From Kribbella soli (GTDB taxonomy: Bacteria > Actinomycetota > Actinomycetes > Propionibacteriales > Kribbellaceae): a stretch of DNA of 64,000 nucleotides. The DNA lies in the NCBI RefSeq assembly GCF_004331345.1, contig NZ_SJJZ01000001.1, positions 62,001-126,000 on the forward strand. The letters run 5' to 3'. Positions within the stretch are counted from its first letter, which is position 1. Each line of letters opens with the position of its first letter. Below are positions 33,430-42,473 of this stretch, piece by piece. A program made the translations under genes and the position numbers. The notes under the pieces were generated by a model. That model was given only the letters and a program-made list of their open reading frames with translations. It did not search any database and was not told the origin of the DNA.

Positions 33430-34395
33430 CTAGATGGATTGCCAGAGGGAGAGGGCGAAGCGGGCTTCGGCGTCGGTCCACCAGGCGGCTGGGGTGAAGC
33501 CTGCTTTGTCGAGTTCGGCTTCGACGCCGGAGCGGTGGAACTTGGCGGAGATCTCGGTGCTGATCTCCTCGCCCTCGGCGAAGGTGATCTCCAGGTGGAT
33601 CTCCGGGATCAGCACCCGCATCGCGCGGGTGGCGCGCAGGTGCATCTCGATCCACTCGTTGTCCGCGTCCCAGAGCGCGACGTGCTCGAACGCGTCGACA
33701 TCGAAGTCCGCGCCGAGCTGCCGGTTGATCACCCGGAGCACGTTCTTGTTGAACTCGGCGGTGACATCGGCGGAGTCGTCGTACGCCGCCACGAGTGTCG
33801 CGGGGTCCTTCACGAGATCGGTGCCGAGCAGCAACCACTCGCCGGGCTCGAGGACCTCGCGCACGGAACGGAAGAACGCTTCGCGCTCGGCCGGGATCAG
33901 GTTGCCGATCGTGCCGCCGAGGAACGCGACGACCCGCGGCGGATCACCCGGGAGCTTGTCGAGGTGCGCGGTGAAATCGCCGACCACACCGTGTACGTCG
34001 AGATTCGGATAGTCGGCGTTGATGGCGTCGGACGCGTCCCGCAGCGCCGACTCCGACACGTCGAGCGGGACGAACGACGTGAGCGTGCCGTGGGCGCGGA
34101 GCCCGTCGAGCAGCAGGCGGGTCTTCTCCGACGACCCGGACCCGAGCTCGACCAGCGTGTGCGCGTTGGTGAGCGCCGCGATCTCCCCGGCCCGCGCGTG
34201 CAGGATCTCCCGCTCGGCCCGCGTCGGGTAGTACTCCGGAAGCCGCGTGATCTCCTCGAACAGCTCACTCCCCCGCGCGTCGTAGAACCACTTCGGCGGC
34301 AGCCACTTGGGCGTCGCCGCCAACCCCGCCCGAACATCCTCCCGCAATGCCCGAGCCGCGTAGTCCGGCGTGAGATGTACGTCGATGAGGGTCAC
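33430..34395 (-). CDS. egtD: L-histidine N-alpha-methyltransferase, ergothioneine synthesis
   Basis: 321 aa. It trimethylates histidine to hercynine with SAM. LVELGSGSSEKTRLLLDGL is the SAM-binding glycine loop. GFRSTYYPTRAE-like sequence near the N-terminus (LPEYYPTRAEREIL), VVAFLGGTIGNL and the C-terminal FHRSGVEAELDKAGF are characteristic of EgtD. It is last in the operon and overlaps egtC by 4 bases. The function is supported by the full egtABCD context. Confidence 0.96.
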   Translation of the reverse strand: MTLIDVHLTPDYAARALREDVRAGLAATPKWLPPKWFYDARGSELFEEITRLPEYYPTRAEREILHARAGEIAALTNAHTLVELGSGSSEKTRLLLDGLRAHGTLTSFVPLDVSESALRDASDAINADYPNLDVHGVVGDFTAHLDKLPGDPPRVVAFLGGTIGNLIPAEREAFFRSVREVLEPGEWLLLGTDLVKDPATLVAAYDDSADVTAEFNKNVLRVINRQLGADFDVDAFEHVALWDADNEWIEMHLRATRAMRVLIPEIHLEITFAEGEEISTEISAKFHRSGVEAELDKAGFTPAAWWTDAEARFALSLWQSI

Positions 34396-35135
34396 TCTCG
34401 TCCTTCCATCGGGGTGATCTGCAAGGTGGTGGCGGTAGCCACGAGCAGCGAACGATCGGGTACGTCGTCCCAGTCGGCGGACCCGAACGGCTCCGAACTG
34501 ACGGTCACCGAGTCGGCGGTCTGCCGGACCCGGAGCGAATGTGTCCAGGAAGTGGCGACGATCTGCTCCCCGTCGGTCAGCAACAGGTTCAACCGCGACC
34601 CGGGCGCGACCGACTCCACCTCCCGGACGACGGACGCGACCGCGTCGGCGGGCCTGATCCCGTCGCGCAGGCGGTTGGAAACGAGAGCGAACAGCAGCGC
34701 CGAGTCGACCGGTGCGTCGAGCTTCAGCAACTCGGCGACCGGCAACTGCTCAGCCAGCTTCACAGTCGACTCCGGGTAGCCCGGGAGCCTTCCGTTGTGA
34801 CTGAACAGCCAGTTCCCGACCTTGAACGGCGACACCGAGGACTCGGTATGAGGCATGCCGTCGGTCCCGTTGCGGACGGCGGCGATCACGGCGCCGGATC
34901 GGATCGAGCCGGCCAGCTCCGGCAGGTTGTCGTCGGTCCAGATCGGCACGTTGCGCCGGTACCGGACCGAGTTGCCGTCGACGTACCAGCCGAGGCCGAA
35001 GCCGTCGGCGTTGACCGTGCCGCCGCCGCGCATGTCGCGCGGCGACCAGCTCTGCTCGAACAGCGAGTGGGAGGGTTCTTGGACGAGGGACGCCAGCGTG
35101 ACCGCCGGCCCCAGGTAGGCGAGGTGGCGGCACAT
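34392..35135 (-). CDS. egtC: gamma-glutamyl-hercynylcysteine sulfoxide hydrolase
   Basis: 247 aa class-II glutamine-amidotransferase fold that removes glutamate from the EgtB product. The N-terminus MCRHLAYLGP places the catalytic Cys at position 2 after Met removal. GWYVDGNSVRYRRNVPIW, FSHNGRLPGY and SDSALLF-like sequence (DAPVDSALLFALV) match the family. It shares one base with the egtB stop (TGATG) and overlaps egtD. Confidence 0.95.
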   Translation of the reverse strand: MCRHLAYLGPAVTLASLVQEPSHSLFEQSWSPRDMRGGGTVNADGFGLGWYVDGNSVRYRRNVPIWTDDNLPELAGSIRSGAVIAAVRNGTDGMPHTESSVSPFKVGNWLFSHNGRLPGYPESTVKLAEQLPVAELLKLDAPVDSALLFALVSNRLRDGIRPADAVASVVREVESVAPGSRLNLLLTDGEQIVATSWTHSLRVRQTADSVTVSSEPFGSADWDDVPDRSLLVATATTLQITPMEGRE

Positions 35136-36517
35136 CAGGCGTGCGGCCCCTCAGCGTGCAGTTCTTCGGCGTGCAATTCGTCGGGGCGGGCGTCGCGGGC
35201 GCAGCGGAAGCCGGCGAAGATCTGCCGCCGGATCGGGTAGTCCCAGTTCCGGAAGGTGCTGCGGGCAACAACCTCGTCGGTGCCGAACGAGCCGCCGCGG
35301 AGAATCTTGTAGTCGGGTCCGAAGAACACCAGCGAGTACTCGTCGTACGGCCATGCGCGGAAGCCTGGGTACGGGCGGAAGTCGCTCGACGTCCACTCCC
35401 ACACATCCCCGATCAGCTGCTCGACGCCGAGCGGCGAAGCGCCCGCCGGATACGCACCGACCGGTGCCGGCCGGAGGTGCCGCTGGCCCAGGTTCGCGTG
35501 CTGCGCACCGGGCGACTCGTCGCCCCACGGGAACCGCCGCGTCCGGCCGCTCGATGGGTCGTACCGTGCCGCGAACTCCCACTCCTCCTCGGTCGGCAGC
35601 CGCTTGCCGGCCCACTTCGCGTACGCCTCTGCCTCGTAGAAGCAGACGTGCATCACCGGCTCGTCCAGCGGCAACAGCTCCCGGTGCGCGAACCGCAGCC
35701 GCCACCATTCGCCGTCGATCTGCGACCAGAACCGCGGCGCGACCAGCGAGGCCTTCTGGACATGCGCCCATCCGGCCTCGGACCACCACTGCGCGTCCTC
35801 GTACCCGCCACCGAGCACGAACCGCAGGTAGTCCCCGTTGGTCACCGGCACGGTGTCGATCACGTACGGCTTCACACGTACGGCGTGCGCTGGCCGCTCG
35901 TTGTCCAATGCCCACGGCTCGATCGAAGTACCCATCTCGAACACGCCACCCGGAACGAACACCTCGACCGAAGGCAACCGCCGGCCGGCGGGAGGCGGCG
36001 GCGCGTCGAGCACGGGCGCACCTTCCCGGAGCTGGTGCGTCGCCAGCATCGTCTCGTCGTGCTGCTGCTCGTGCTGCGTGATCATGCCGAACGCGAACGC
36101 GTTGTGTACCAGCTCACGCTCAGCGCCCAATGCCCCAGGGTCGAACTTCACGTGGTCCAGAACATCCAGCACCTTGTCCCGCACCTCGGTGACATAGGCA
36201 CGTGTCTCCACCGGCCCCAGCAACGGCAGCGCCGGCCGCTCTGCGCGCGGGTGCTGGAACGCGTCGTACAGCTCGTCGATGTCCTGGCGCACCGGCTCGC
36301 GCCCGCCGACGTCGCGGACCAGCCAGAGCTCCTCCTGGTTGCCGATGTGTGCGTAGTCCCAGACCAGCGGCGACATCAGTTTGGAGTGCTGCCTGACCAG
36401 GTCGTCGGTGTCGACCGCATCGGTCAGCTGGACCGTCCGTGCCCGGGACCGCTCGAGCTGCTCGCCGACGAACGCGCGCAGGCCCTCAGGCGACAGATCG
36501 GACAGTTGGTGATTCAT
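35135..36517 (-). CDS. egtB: hercynine oxygenase (sulfoxide synthase)
   Basis: 460 aa non-haem iron enzyme joining gamma-glutamylcysteine to hercynine with O2. The DinB-like N-terminal part gives the iron ligands: His57 in DYAHIGN and His149/His153 in QHEQQHDE. The C-terminal FGE-sulfatase domain has EVFVPGGVFEMGT, LPTEEEWEFAARYDP, GDVWEWTSSDFRPYPGF and RGGSF. ATG 36517 is chosen by the conserved N-terminus; it overlaps the egtA stop by 4 bases. The extreme C-terminus is a repetitive DELHAEELHAEGPHA tail from three 15-base repeats (35139-35183). Confidence 0.96.
   Translation of the reverse strand: MNHQLSDLSPEGLRAFVGEQLERSRARTVQLTDAVDTDDLVRQHSKLMSPLVWDYAHIGNQEELWLVRDVGGREPVRQDIDELYDAFQHPRAERPALPLLGPVETRAYVTEVRDKVLDVLDHVKFDPGALGAERELVHNAFAFGMITQHEQQHDETMLATHQLREGAPVLDAPPPPAGRRLPSVEVFVPGGVFEMGTSIEPWALDNERPAHAVRVKPYVIDTVPVTNGDYLRFVLGGGYEDAQWWSEAGWAHVQKASLVAPRFWSQIDGEWWRLRFAHRELLPLDEPVMHVCFYEAEAYAKWAGKRLPTEEEWEFAARYDPSSGRTRRFPWGDESPGAQHANLGQRHLRPAPVGAYPAGASPLGVEQLIGDVWEWTSSDFRPYPGFRAWPYDEYSLVFFGPDYKILRGGSFGTDEVVARSTFRNWDYPIRRQIFAGFRCARDARPDELHAEELHAEGPHA
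35139..35183 (-). repeat. three tandem 15-bp repeats at the 3' end of egtB
   Basis: Units on the + strand are GCGTGCGGCCCCTCA (35139-35153), GCGTGCAGTTCTTCG (35154-35168) and GCGTGCAATTCGTCG (35169-35183). They encode the repeated ELHAE tail of EgtB and preserve the frame. Confidence 0.8.
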
Positions 36518-37752
36518 GAAGCTCGCCTTCCGTGGGTGTTGTCGACGACGCGCTGCAGCCGGGTTGCGACGGCAGCGATGAGTTCGGGATCCGCACCGGT
36601 CCGGTCCATCACCTCGGTACCCAGCGCGACCACATCGCGCGCGGCACGCAGTACCAAGGCGTCGGTCAGCCCTTCGCGAGCCGCCGGGAACCAGCGGCCG
36701 GCAGCAGGCTCGGCCGCGGCCAGCACCTGGTCCATCGGAGCGGACATCAGTGCGGTGAGCAGCAGGGTCGGGGCGATCCACCCGTCCCCCGGCTGCGCGT
36801 CGAGGTAGCGCACCTCGAGATACCCGCGCGGCCGGACCGGCGGGAACAGCGTGGACAGGTGGTATTCGAGATCGTCGTACGTCGGTCTGTCGCCGGGCAG
36901 CTGTCCGTCCGCCCAGGCCCCGAACGTCAGCCCGGTGGGTGCGTCCCACGTGTCGCCACGCCGCAGACAGAGAACCGGCGCCTCCATCGCTGTCCGCGCC
37001 CACGCAGCGGCCGGATCGGTGTCGAGCGGCGGCGGCTCGGTGAAAGGAGCGCAGGTGCCGAACGTCGCCTGCGTGCGAGCCGAGGCCCAACCCGTGTCCG
37101 CACCGGCGCGACGGCGGGAGTTGGCGAACAGGCCGACCAGAGCGGGACCGAGGTCGTGCAGCGCGCGCCAGCGCAGTGCAGTCTGGTCCCCGCCTTTTGA
37201 ATCTGGTCCAGTGCCGGCGTCGAGGCAGATCTGCAGGCCGGCCGTGCTGCACATCATCCGCGGACCGTGCGGTCCGAGGCGCTGGAAGGCGTGTTCCAGG
37301 GCGGCGTACCGCGGGACGGTGAGGATGCGGCGAGGTGTTCGGAAGGGGTCCAGGCCGTAGTCGCCCGGGACCAGGTCCGCATCCAGCAGCAGAGCCGTCA
37401 GCTCGGCCGCGTCGGCGGCGGTGTCGTCGATCAGCTGCGGGATCGAGTCCGACGCGGGGCCGGAGATCTCCACCTGGCCACCCGGCTCCACGGTGACCAG
37501 CGCGCCCCGACTCAGCGGCAGTTGCGGACTGCCTCTCACCAGGGTCGCGGGGGCGTGCACGCCCAGGGCCTTGCTCAGCCGGCCGGCGTCGAGCGGCCGG
37601 TGCGGATCATCCGCATGATGCACAGTCCACTCGAGCTCGACGCCGAACAACCGAGGTGGACCGTGCTTGAAACAGACCATCGCGACGTAGCCCTCCGCCT
37701 CGGCCCGGGAGCCGATCGGGGTCGTCGCCGGAGAACCAACGGACGAGGTCAC
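36514..37752 (-). CDS. egtA: glutamate-cysteine ligase for ergothioneine synthesis
   Basis: 412 aa. It makes gamma-glutamylcysteine, the sulfur donor for EgtB. FGVELEWTVHHADDPHRPLD, DYGLDPFRTPRRILTVPRY, MCSTAGLQICLDAG and RGYLEVRYLDAQPGDGW match the actinobacterial EgtA branch of glutamate-cysteine ligases. I prefer GTG 37752 because TAGGTT ends 7 bases upstream (37760-37765), suggesting a leaderless operon start; a TTG at 37788 would add 12 residues. It is the first of four overlapping egt genes. Confidence 0.92.
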   Translation of the reverse strand: MTSSVGSPATTPIGSRAEAEGYVAMVCFKHGPPRLFGVELEWTVHHADDPHRPLDAGRLSKALGVHAPATLVRGSPQLPLSRGALVTVEPGGQVEISGPASDSIPQLIDDTAADAAELTALLLDADLVPGDYGLDPFRTPRRILTVPRYAALEHAFQRLGPHGPRMMCSTAGLQICLDAGTGPDSKGGDQTALRWRALHDLGPALVGLFANSRRRAGADTGWASARTQATFGTCAPFTEPPPLDTDPAAAWARTAMEAPVLCLRRGDTWDAPTGLTFGAWADGQLPGDRPTYDDLEYHLSTLFPPVRPRGYLEVRYLDAQPGDGWIAPTLLLTALMSAPMDQVLAAAEPAAGRWFPAAREGLTDALVLRAARDVVALGTEVMDRTGADPELIAAVATRLQRVVDNTHGRRAS

Positions 37753-37759
37753 GTCAGCG

Positions 37760-37765
37760 AACCTA
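37760..37765 (-). promoter_or_regulatory. -10 box of the egtABCD operon (leaderless type)
   Basis: TAGGTT on the minus strand ends 7 bases before GTG 37752, with no ribosome site between. The rest of the gap to 37922 shows no gene or structure that I recognise. Confidence 0.5.
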
Positions 37766-37922
37766 GCTCCGGGCCAGGGGCTGGACAACCGACCAGGAAT
37801 TACCTGCCGGTGACGTCTGGGGTGTGTGTCGACTCATGCCGACCATGCTTCCCGAGGCCACCGACAGTTTCCGGCCGGATCCGGACGAAGCCGGTCCTGG
37901 TTCAGCTCTGAGCGAAACCGGG

Positions 37923-38582
37923 TCAGCGGAAACGCGGGCAGGTGGTGCAGGCAGTCACGTTCGGTAGCACGTAGAAGTAGCAGCAGGACGTGCGCAGTTT
38001 CTCCTCCAGCGACACCCCGAACGCCGTCGCGGCGCCCTCGGCGTACGGCGCCTCCTCCGGGAGCCGGATCGCCGCCCGTACCTCGTCGTCCACTGCCCCC
38101 AGTCGCTGCAGCGACCCCAGCTTCACCCCTGGCTTGTAGCCGTCCAGAAACGCCCTGGTGTGGTCCTTGAGCTGCACCGCCGCCGTAGCCAACGGCACGA
38201 CCTCATCGGACAGCAGCGCCACCTCGGCCGGGTAGTGCGCGACCGGGTGCCGCTTGAACGCCAACGACGACGGAGACACGTCCGGTGACATCCCGGTGAC
38301 TGCACTGGTCACCCCTGCGACCAGCGACGGCACCTGGACGTACCACATGAGCGTGAACATGGCCGCGACCTGCACCGGCGGCTCGATCGAGTAGTCCCGC
38401 GCGTAGTCAGCTGCCGCGGCTGCGCGCCACGAGTACGTCGGGTCGCCGCCGGCCTGCTGTTCCGCGATCAGGTCCGCACACGAGACCCAGTCCGGTCCGG
38501 GCACCGCATCCGCCGTACGCACGGACATCCAGCTGACCGAGTCAGCCAGGACCTCCGCCAGACGGCTCACGGTGTAGCTCAT
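37923..38582 (-). CDS. FhuF-like ferric-siderophore reductase (2Fe-2S)
   Basis: 219 aa. The C-terminus ends CCYFYVLPNVTACTTCPRFR, exactly the C-C-x10-C-x2-C iron-sulfur motif of FhuF. The middle (MFTLMWYVQVPSLVAGVTSA) matches the ferric iron reductase family. It should release iron from imported siderophores in the cytoplasm. It overlaps the ABC ATPase gene by 4 bases and ends the siderophore operon that starts at the IdeR box. Confidence 0.88.
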   Translation of the reverse strand: MSYTVSRLAEVLADSVSWMSVRTADAVPGPDWVSCADLIAEQQAGGDPTYSWRAAAAADYARDYSIEPPVQVAAMFTLMWYVQVPSLVAGVTSAVTGMSPDVSPSSLAFKRHPVAHYPAEVALLSDEVVPLATAAVQLKDHTRAFLDGYKPGVKLGSLQRLGAVDDEVRAAIRLPEEAPYAEGAATAFGVSLEEKLRTSCCYFYVLPNVTACTTCPRFR

Positions 38583-39352
38583 CCAGCCAGCCTACGATCC
38601 GGTACGACGACCGGAGCGCCGCCGACCTCCACCACCGTGGCCTTCAGCCCGAACACCTCGTCGAGCAACGTCGCTGTCAGCACGTCGACCGGACGGCCCT
38701 GCGCGGCGATCTGCCCGTCCCCCATCACCACCAGATGGTCGGCGTACTGCGCTGCCAGCGTCAGGTCGTGCAACACCGCCACGACGGTCCGCCCGGACGT
38801 TGCGGCCGCGTGGACCACGTTCATCACGTCTACCGCGTGTGCCAGGTCCAGATACGTCGTCGGCTCGTCCAGCAGCAGGTGCTGTGTCCCCTGCGCCAGC
38901 ACCATCGCAATCCACACCCGCTGCCGCTGGCCGCCGGACAGCTGGTCGACTGGCCTGTCGCGGAGCTCTGTCAGCTCCACTGCCTGCAGTGCCTCGTTGA
39001 TCGCGGCGTCGTCCTCGCCTGTCAGCCGCCCGAACAGCCCGCGATGCGGATGCCGTCCCCGCGACACCAGCTCGGCAGCCGTGATCCCCTCCGGCGTTAC
39101 TGGCCCCTGCGGCAGGACACCGAGCCGACGGGCCAGCTCACGCGCCGGCAACGAGTGAATGTCCTTGCCGTCCAGCAGCACCCGCCCACTCTTCGGAGCG
39201 AGCAGTCTGCTCATCCCACGCAACAGTGTGGACTTGCCGGACCCGTTCGGCCCGACAACTGCAGTCAGCTGACCGGACGGCACCTCCAGCGTCAGTCCGT
39301 CGACCACCGGCACATCAGCGTCGTACGCGAGGGTCAGGTTCTCGACGTGCAC
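38579..39352 (-). CDS. iron-siderophore ABC transporter ATP-binding protein
   Basis: 257 aa of the FecE/FepC group. Walker A GPNGSGKST (about 34-42), Q-loop region LGVLPQGPVTPEGITAAELV, signature LSGGQRQR, Walker B HLLLDEPTTYLDLAHAVDV and switch VLHDLTLAAQYADHLVVM. DEPTTYLD and RGRHPHRGLF are typical of siderophore systems. It lies 3 bases after the permease stop. Confidence 0.95.
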   Translation of the reverse strand: MHVENLTLAYDADVPVVDGLTLEVPSGQLTAVVGPNGSGKSTLLRGMSRLLAPKSGRVLLDGKDIHSLPARELARRLGVLPQGPVTPEGITAAELVSRGRHPHRGLFGRLTGEDDAAINEALQAVELTELRDRPVDQLSGGQRQRVWIAMVLAQGTQHLLLDEPTTYLDLAHAVDVMNVVHAAATSGRTVVAVLHDLTLAAQYADHLVVMGDGQIAAQGRPVDVLTATLLDEVFGLKATVVEVGGAPVVVPDRRLAG

Positions 39353-39355
39353 GGT

Positions 39356-40384
39356 TCAGCGTCCCTTCTGCTGACGGCCGATGAGGTGAAGCAGGTACGG
39401 CGCTCCGCACGCAGCCGTGAGCACGCCGACAGGTAACTCGTACGGACCGACCTGCGCCCACTGCAACCCGTTCCGCGCCAGCAGGTCAGCCAGGACGACG
39501 AACAGCGCACCCAGCATCGCAGTGGTCAGCAACGGCGGTCGTTCCATCCGGGTCAGGCGCAGCGCGACCTGTGGCGCAACCAACGCGACGAACGCGATCG
39601 GACCGGCCCCGGCAGTCGCCATCGCGGCCAGCACCGTCGCGATCACCAGCAGCACCATCCGGATCCGCGCCACCCTGACGCCTAGCGACGACGCCACGTC
39701 GTCACCGAGCACCAGCGCGGACAGGTCCCGGTTGAACATCATTGCTACCGGCAACAGCAGCACAACCGCGATCAGCACCGGAATCGCATCGCTCCAGGCC
39801 CGCGAGTTCAACGAGCCCGCCAACCAAGCAGCCGCCCGGCCGGCGTCGTTGACGTCGCCGATCACGAGCAGCCAGGCGACCAGCGAGTTCGCCGCGGCCG
39901 CGATCCCGACGCCGATCAGCACCACCTTTCCCGCGTCCACCACCCCGCGCTGGATCGACAACGCACCGACGATCAGCGTGGCCAGCAGCCCGCCGAGGAC
40001 CGCGGCCAGCGGGATGCCAACCTTGGCCGCGATGCCCGAGATGTTGCCGCCACCGGTGCCGGCGAGCACGATCACCGCGACGGCGCCCGCGGACGCACCA
40101 GAGTTCACGCCGACGATGTCCGGGCTGGCGAGCGGGTTGCGGGACAGCGTCTGCAGGAGCGCACCGGACACGGCGAAGGCGATACCGACGAGCAGCCCGG
40201 TGGCAACGCGCGGCAGGCGCAGTTCGAGTACGACGAGCCGGGTGCCGCGGCGGCCGCCACCGAGGAGGACCTCGACCACGTCCGCGAGCGGGAGTTTCGC
40301 CGTACCGACGGTCAAGGAGACCAGCGCGACGGCGATCGCGAGGGCCGCGAACAGGATGCTGAGGACGACCGTCCGGGATCTCAC
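39356..40384 (-). CDS. iron-siderophore ABC transporter permease 2 (FecCD family)
   Basis: 342 aa with about nine to ten membrane helices. LELRLPRVATGLLVGIAFAV, SGALLQTLSRNPLASPDIVG, GASAGA, a GDDVASSLGV ATPase-contact loop and PIAFVALVAPQVALRLTR are the FecCD hallmarks. GTG 40384 overlaps the TGA stop of permease 1. The open frame extends further upstream but loses the family alignment. Confidence 0.94.
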   Translation of the reverse strand: MRSRTVVLSILFAALAIAVALVSLTVGTAKLPLADVVEVLLGGGRRGTRLVVLELRLPRVATGLLVGIAFAVSGALLQTLSRNPLASPDIVGVNSGASAGAVAVIVLAGTGGGNISGIAAKVGIPLAAVLGGLLATLIVGALSIQRGVVDAGKVVLIGVGIAAAANSLVAWLLVIGDVNDAGRAAAWLAGSLNSRAWSDAIPVLIAVVLLLPVAMMFNRDLSALVLGDDVASSLGVRVARIRMVLLVIATVLAAMATAGAGPIAFVALVAPQVALRLTRMERPPLLTTAMLGALFVVLADLLARNGLQWAQVGPYELPVGVLTAACGAPYLLHLIGRQQKGR

Positions 40385-41397
40385 AGCGCCACCGCCCGGC
40401 GGCGTACGACGATCACGAACATCGGGGCGCCGATGATGCCGAGGACCACACCCGCCTGGACCTCGCCCGCGCCGCCGACGAGACGGCCGACGAGATCCGC
40501 GAGTACCAACGCGGTCGCGCCGATGACCCCCGCGGCCGGGATCAGCCAGGTGTTGCGGGCGCCGAAGATCCGCCGCGCGACGTGGCCGGACAGCAAGCCC
40601 AGGAACCCGATCGGCCCGCACGCCGCGACACCGGCCGCGGTGAGCAGACCGATCGCGCCCAGACCGAGCAGCCGGGCCCGGCGGATCGACAGGCCGAGGC
40701 CCGCGGCCACATCGTCGCCCAAGGCAAGCATGTCGAGGTCACGGGCATTGATCGCGGCGAGCAGCAAACCGATCACCGCGAAGGGCAGGACCTGGCCGGC
40801 GACATCCAGTCCGCGGCCGGCAACGGACCCGACCGCCCAGAACCGGTAGCTGTCCAGAGTGTCCGCATCGAGGAGCACGATGGCGGAGGTCAGGGCACCG
40901 AGGAGCGCCGCGACGGCCGCACCCGTGAGCGCCAGGCCGACCGGAGTCGATCCGGTGCCTCGCGACGCCAGTTGCTGTACGGCGAATGTCGCGATCAACG
41001 CGCCCAGCAAGGCAAACCAGACCGTCGACGCGACTGACTCGACCAGGCCGAGCTGGAGCCCGAGGACGACCGCGAACGCCGCGCCGGAACTCACACCGAA
41101 GATGCCCGGCTCGGCCAACGCGTTGCGGGTGTGTCCCTGCATCAACGTGCCGGCGATCCCGAGACAGAGCCCGATCAGGACCGCGACGACCGTCCGCGGA
41201 AACCGCAGGCTGCGCACGATCACATCCGGGTCCGAGCCGGTGTTCGCAGTCAGAGCGTGCCACAGGGCGCCCGGCCCGAGCCAGCGCGAACCGAGCGCGA
41301 GGCTGGCCGCGAACGCGACCACCAGGACGACTACCAGGGCGAGGAGTGCGGCGGCACGGCGTACCGGTCGACTCGCAGTGGGAGCGGCGGAGCACAT
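40381..41397 (-). CDS. iron-siderophore ABC transporter permease 1 (FecCD family)
   Basis: 338 aa. VIVRSLRFPRTVVAVLIGLC, GIAGTLMQGHTRNALAEPGI, GVSSGAAFAVV, ALGDDVAAGLGLSIRRAR and GPIGFLGLLSGHVARRIFG are conserved FecCD segments. It pairs with permease 2 as a heterodimer. ATG 41397 lies 4 bases from an IdeR-type iron box, so the minus-strand operon (permeases, ATPase, FhuF-like) should be iron-repressed. Confidence 0.95.
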   Translation of the reverse strand: MCSAAPTASRPVRRAAALLALVVVLVVAFAASLALGSRWLGPGALWHALTANTGSDPDVIVRSLRFPRTVVAVLIGLCLGIAGTLMQGHTRNALAEPGIFGVSSGAAFAVVLGLQLGLVESVASTVWFALLGALIATFAVQQLASRGTGSTPVGLALTGAAVAALLGALTSAIVLLDADTLDSYRFWAVGSVAGRGLDVAGQVLPFAVIGLLLAAINARDLDMLALGDDVAAGLGLSIRRARLLGLGAIGLLTAAGVAACGPIGFLGLLSGHVARRIFGARNTWLIPAAGVIGATALVLADLVGRLVGGAGEVQAGVVLGIIGAPMFVIVVRRRAVAL

Positions 41398-41401
41398 ATG
41401 G

Positions 41402-41420
41402 TTAGGTTTGCCTTACTTCG
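41402..41420. promoter_or_regulatory. IdeR/DtxR iron box between divergent siderophore genes
   Basis: TTAGGTTTGCCTTACTTCG closely matches the actinobacterial iron box TTAGGTTAGCCTAACCTAA in its left and central parts. It lies between the permease (minus) and binding-protein (plus) genes and could repress both when iron is plentiful. The regulator gene is not in this window. Confidence 0.85.
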
Positions 41421-41462
41421 CTGAGGTCGTGAGTCACCTTATCCCGTTGCTTGGAGACACCT

Positions 41463-42452
41463 GTGCGCCTGCCCCGCATCACCGCTCTGCTCGCTGTCGC
41501 GGCCCTCGCCCTGTCGGCCTGCGGGTCGTCGGACCCTGGCGATTCCGGCGATTCCGCCGATTCGGCCGGTGCCGCGAGCGCCGGGTTCCCGCGGACGATC
41601 GAGCACGCGATGGGCAAGACCGAGATCAAGACCAAGCCGAAGCGGGTCGTCGCGCTCGACACCAGCTACGTGGACGCGACGCTGATCCTGGACACCCCGG
41701 TCGTCGGGTACACCGACTACCGCACGATCAACGGGAAGCTGCCGGACTACCTCGGCGACGACCGGACGACGTACGGTTCCGAGGCCCAGTCGGTCGGCAC
41801 GCTCGCCGAGCCGAACCTGGAGAAGATCGCCGAGCTGAACCCGGACCTGATCATCAGCGCGAAGGTCCGGCACGAGAAGCTGTACGAGCAGCTGTCCGCG
41901 ATCGCGCCGACGATCATGTCCGAGACCACCGGGGCGACCTGGAAGGACAACATCCGGCTGGAGGCGAAGGCGGTCGGCGCCGAGGAGCTGGCCGAGAAGG
42001 AGATCGCGTCGTACGAGCAGGCCGCGAAGACGGTCGGCGCCGCGATCAACGCCAAGGCTGGTGACCCGACCATCTCGGTGGTGCGATTCGTCGACGGCCC
42101 GACCCGGCTCTATCAGAACGCGAGCTACTCCGGGATCGTGCTCAAGGACGTCGGCCTGAAGCGGCCGAAGTCGCAGGACGTCGCCGGCTTCGCGCTCGAG
42201 ATCAGCCCGGAACGGATCAAGGACGCCGACGCCGACGCGATCTTCGTGGCGACGTACGCCGACGACAAAGGCCTGAGCAAGAAGACCGAAGCCCAGTTCA
42301 AGGCCAACCCCCTCTGGAAGCCGCTGGCCACGAAGGTCCACGACGTCCCCGACCTCACCTGGATGACCGCCGTCGGCATCCAGGGCGCCTGGTCGATCCT
42401 GACCGACCTCGCCAAGACCTTCGACGTCCCCGCACCCGTCAAGGGCGCCTGA
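41463..42452 (+). CDS. iron-siderophore ABC transporter, substrate-binding lipoprotein
   Basis: 329 aa from GTG 41463 (TTGGAGACACCT upstream); a TTG at 41451 is less likely. The signal sequence ends LALSAC with lipidated Cys20, then an acidic Ser/Gly linker. The mature class III binding fold shows RTIEHAMGKTEIKTKPKRVV, NLEKIAELNPDLIISAKVRH and GIVLKDVGL, as in FecB/FepB-like proteins. It is divergent from the permease operon across the IdeR box. Confidence 0.94.
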   Translation: MRLPRITALLAVAALALSACGSSDPGDSGDSADSAGAASAGFPRTIEHAMGKTEIKTKPKRVVALDTSYVDATLILDTPVVGYTDYRTINGKLPDYLGDDRTTYGSEAQSVGTLAEPNLEKIAELNPDLIISAKVRHEKLYEQLSAIAPTIMSETTGATWKDNIRLEAKAVGAEELAEKEIASYEQAAKTVGAAINAKAGDPTISVVRFVDGPTRLYQNASYSGIVLKDVGLKRPKSQDVAGFALEISPERIKDADADAIFVATYADDKGLSKKTEAQFKANPLWKPLATKVHDVPDLTWMTAVGIQGAWSILTDLAKTFDVPAPVKGA

Positions 42453-42473
42453 CCTGCCGGTTAGGGTGCGGGT

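Noticed and set aside
36518..37252. EgtB frame extended upstream to 37252
   Set aside because: The extra part lies antisense-frame within egtA and is Arg-rich. EgtB similarity begins at ATG 36517.
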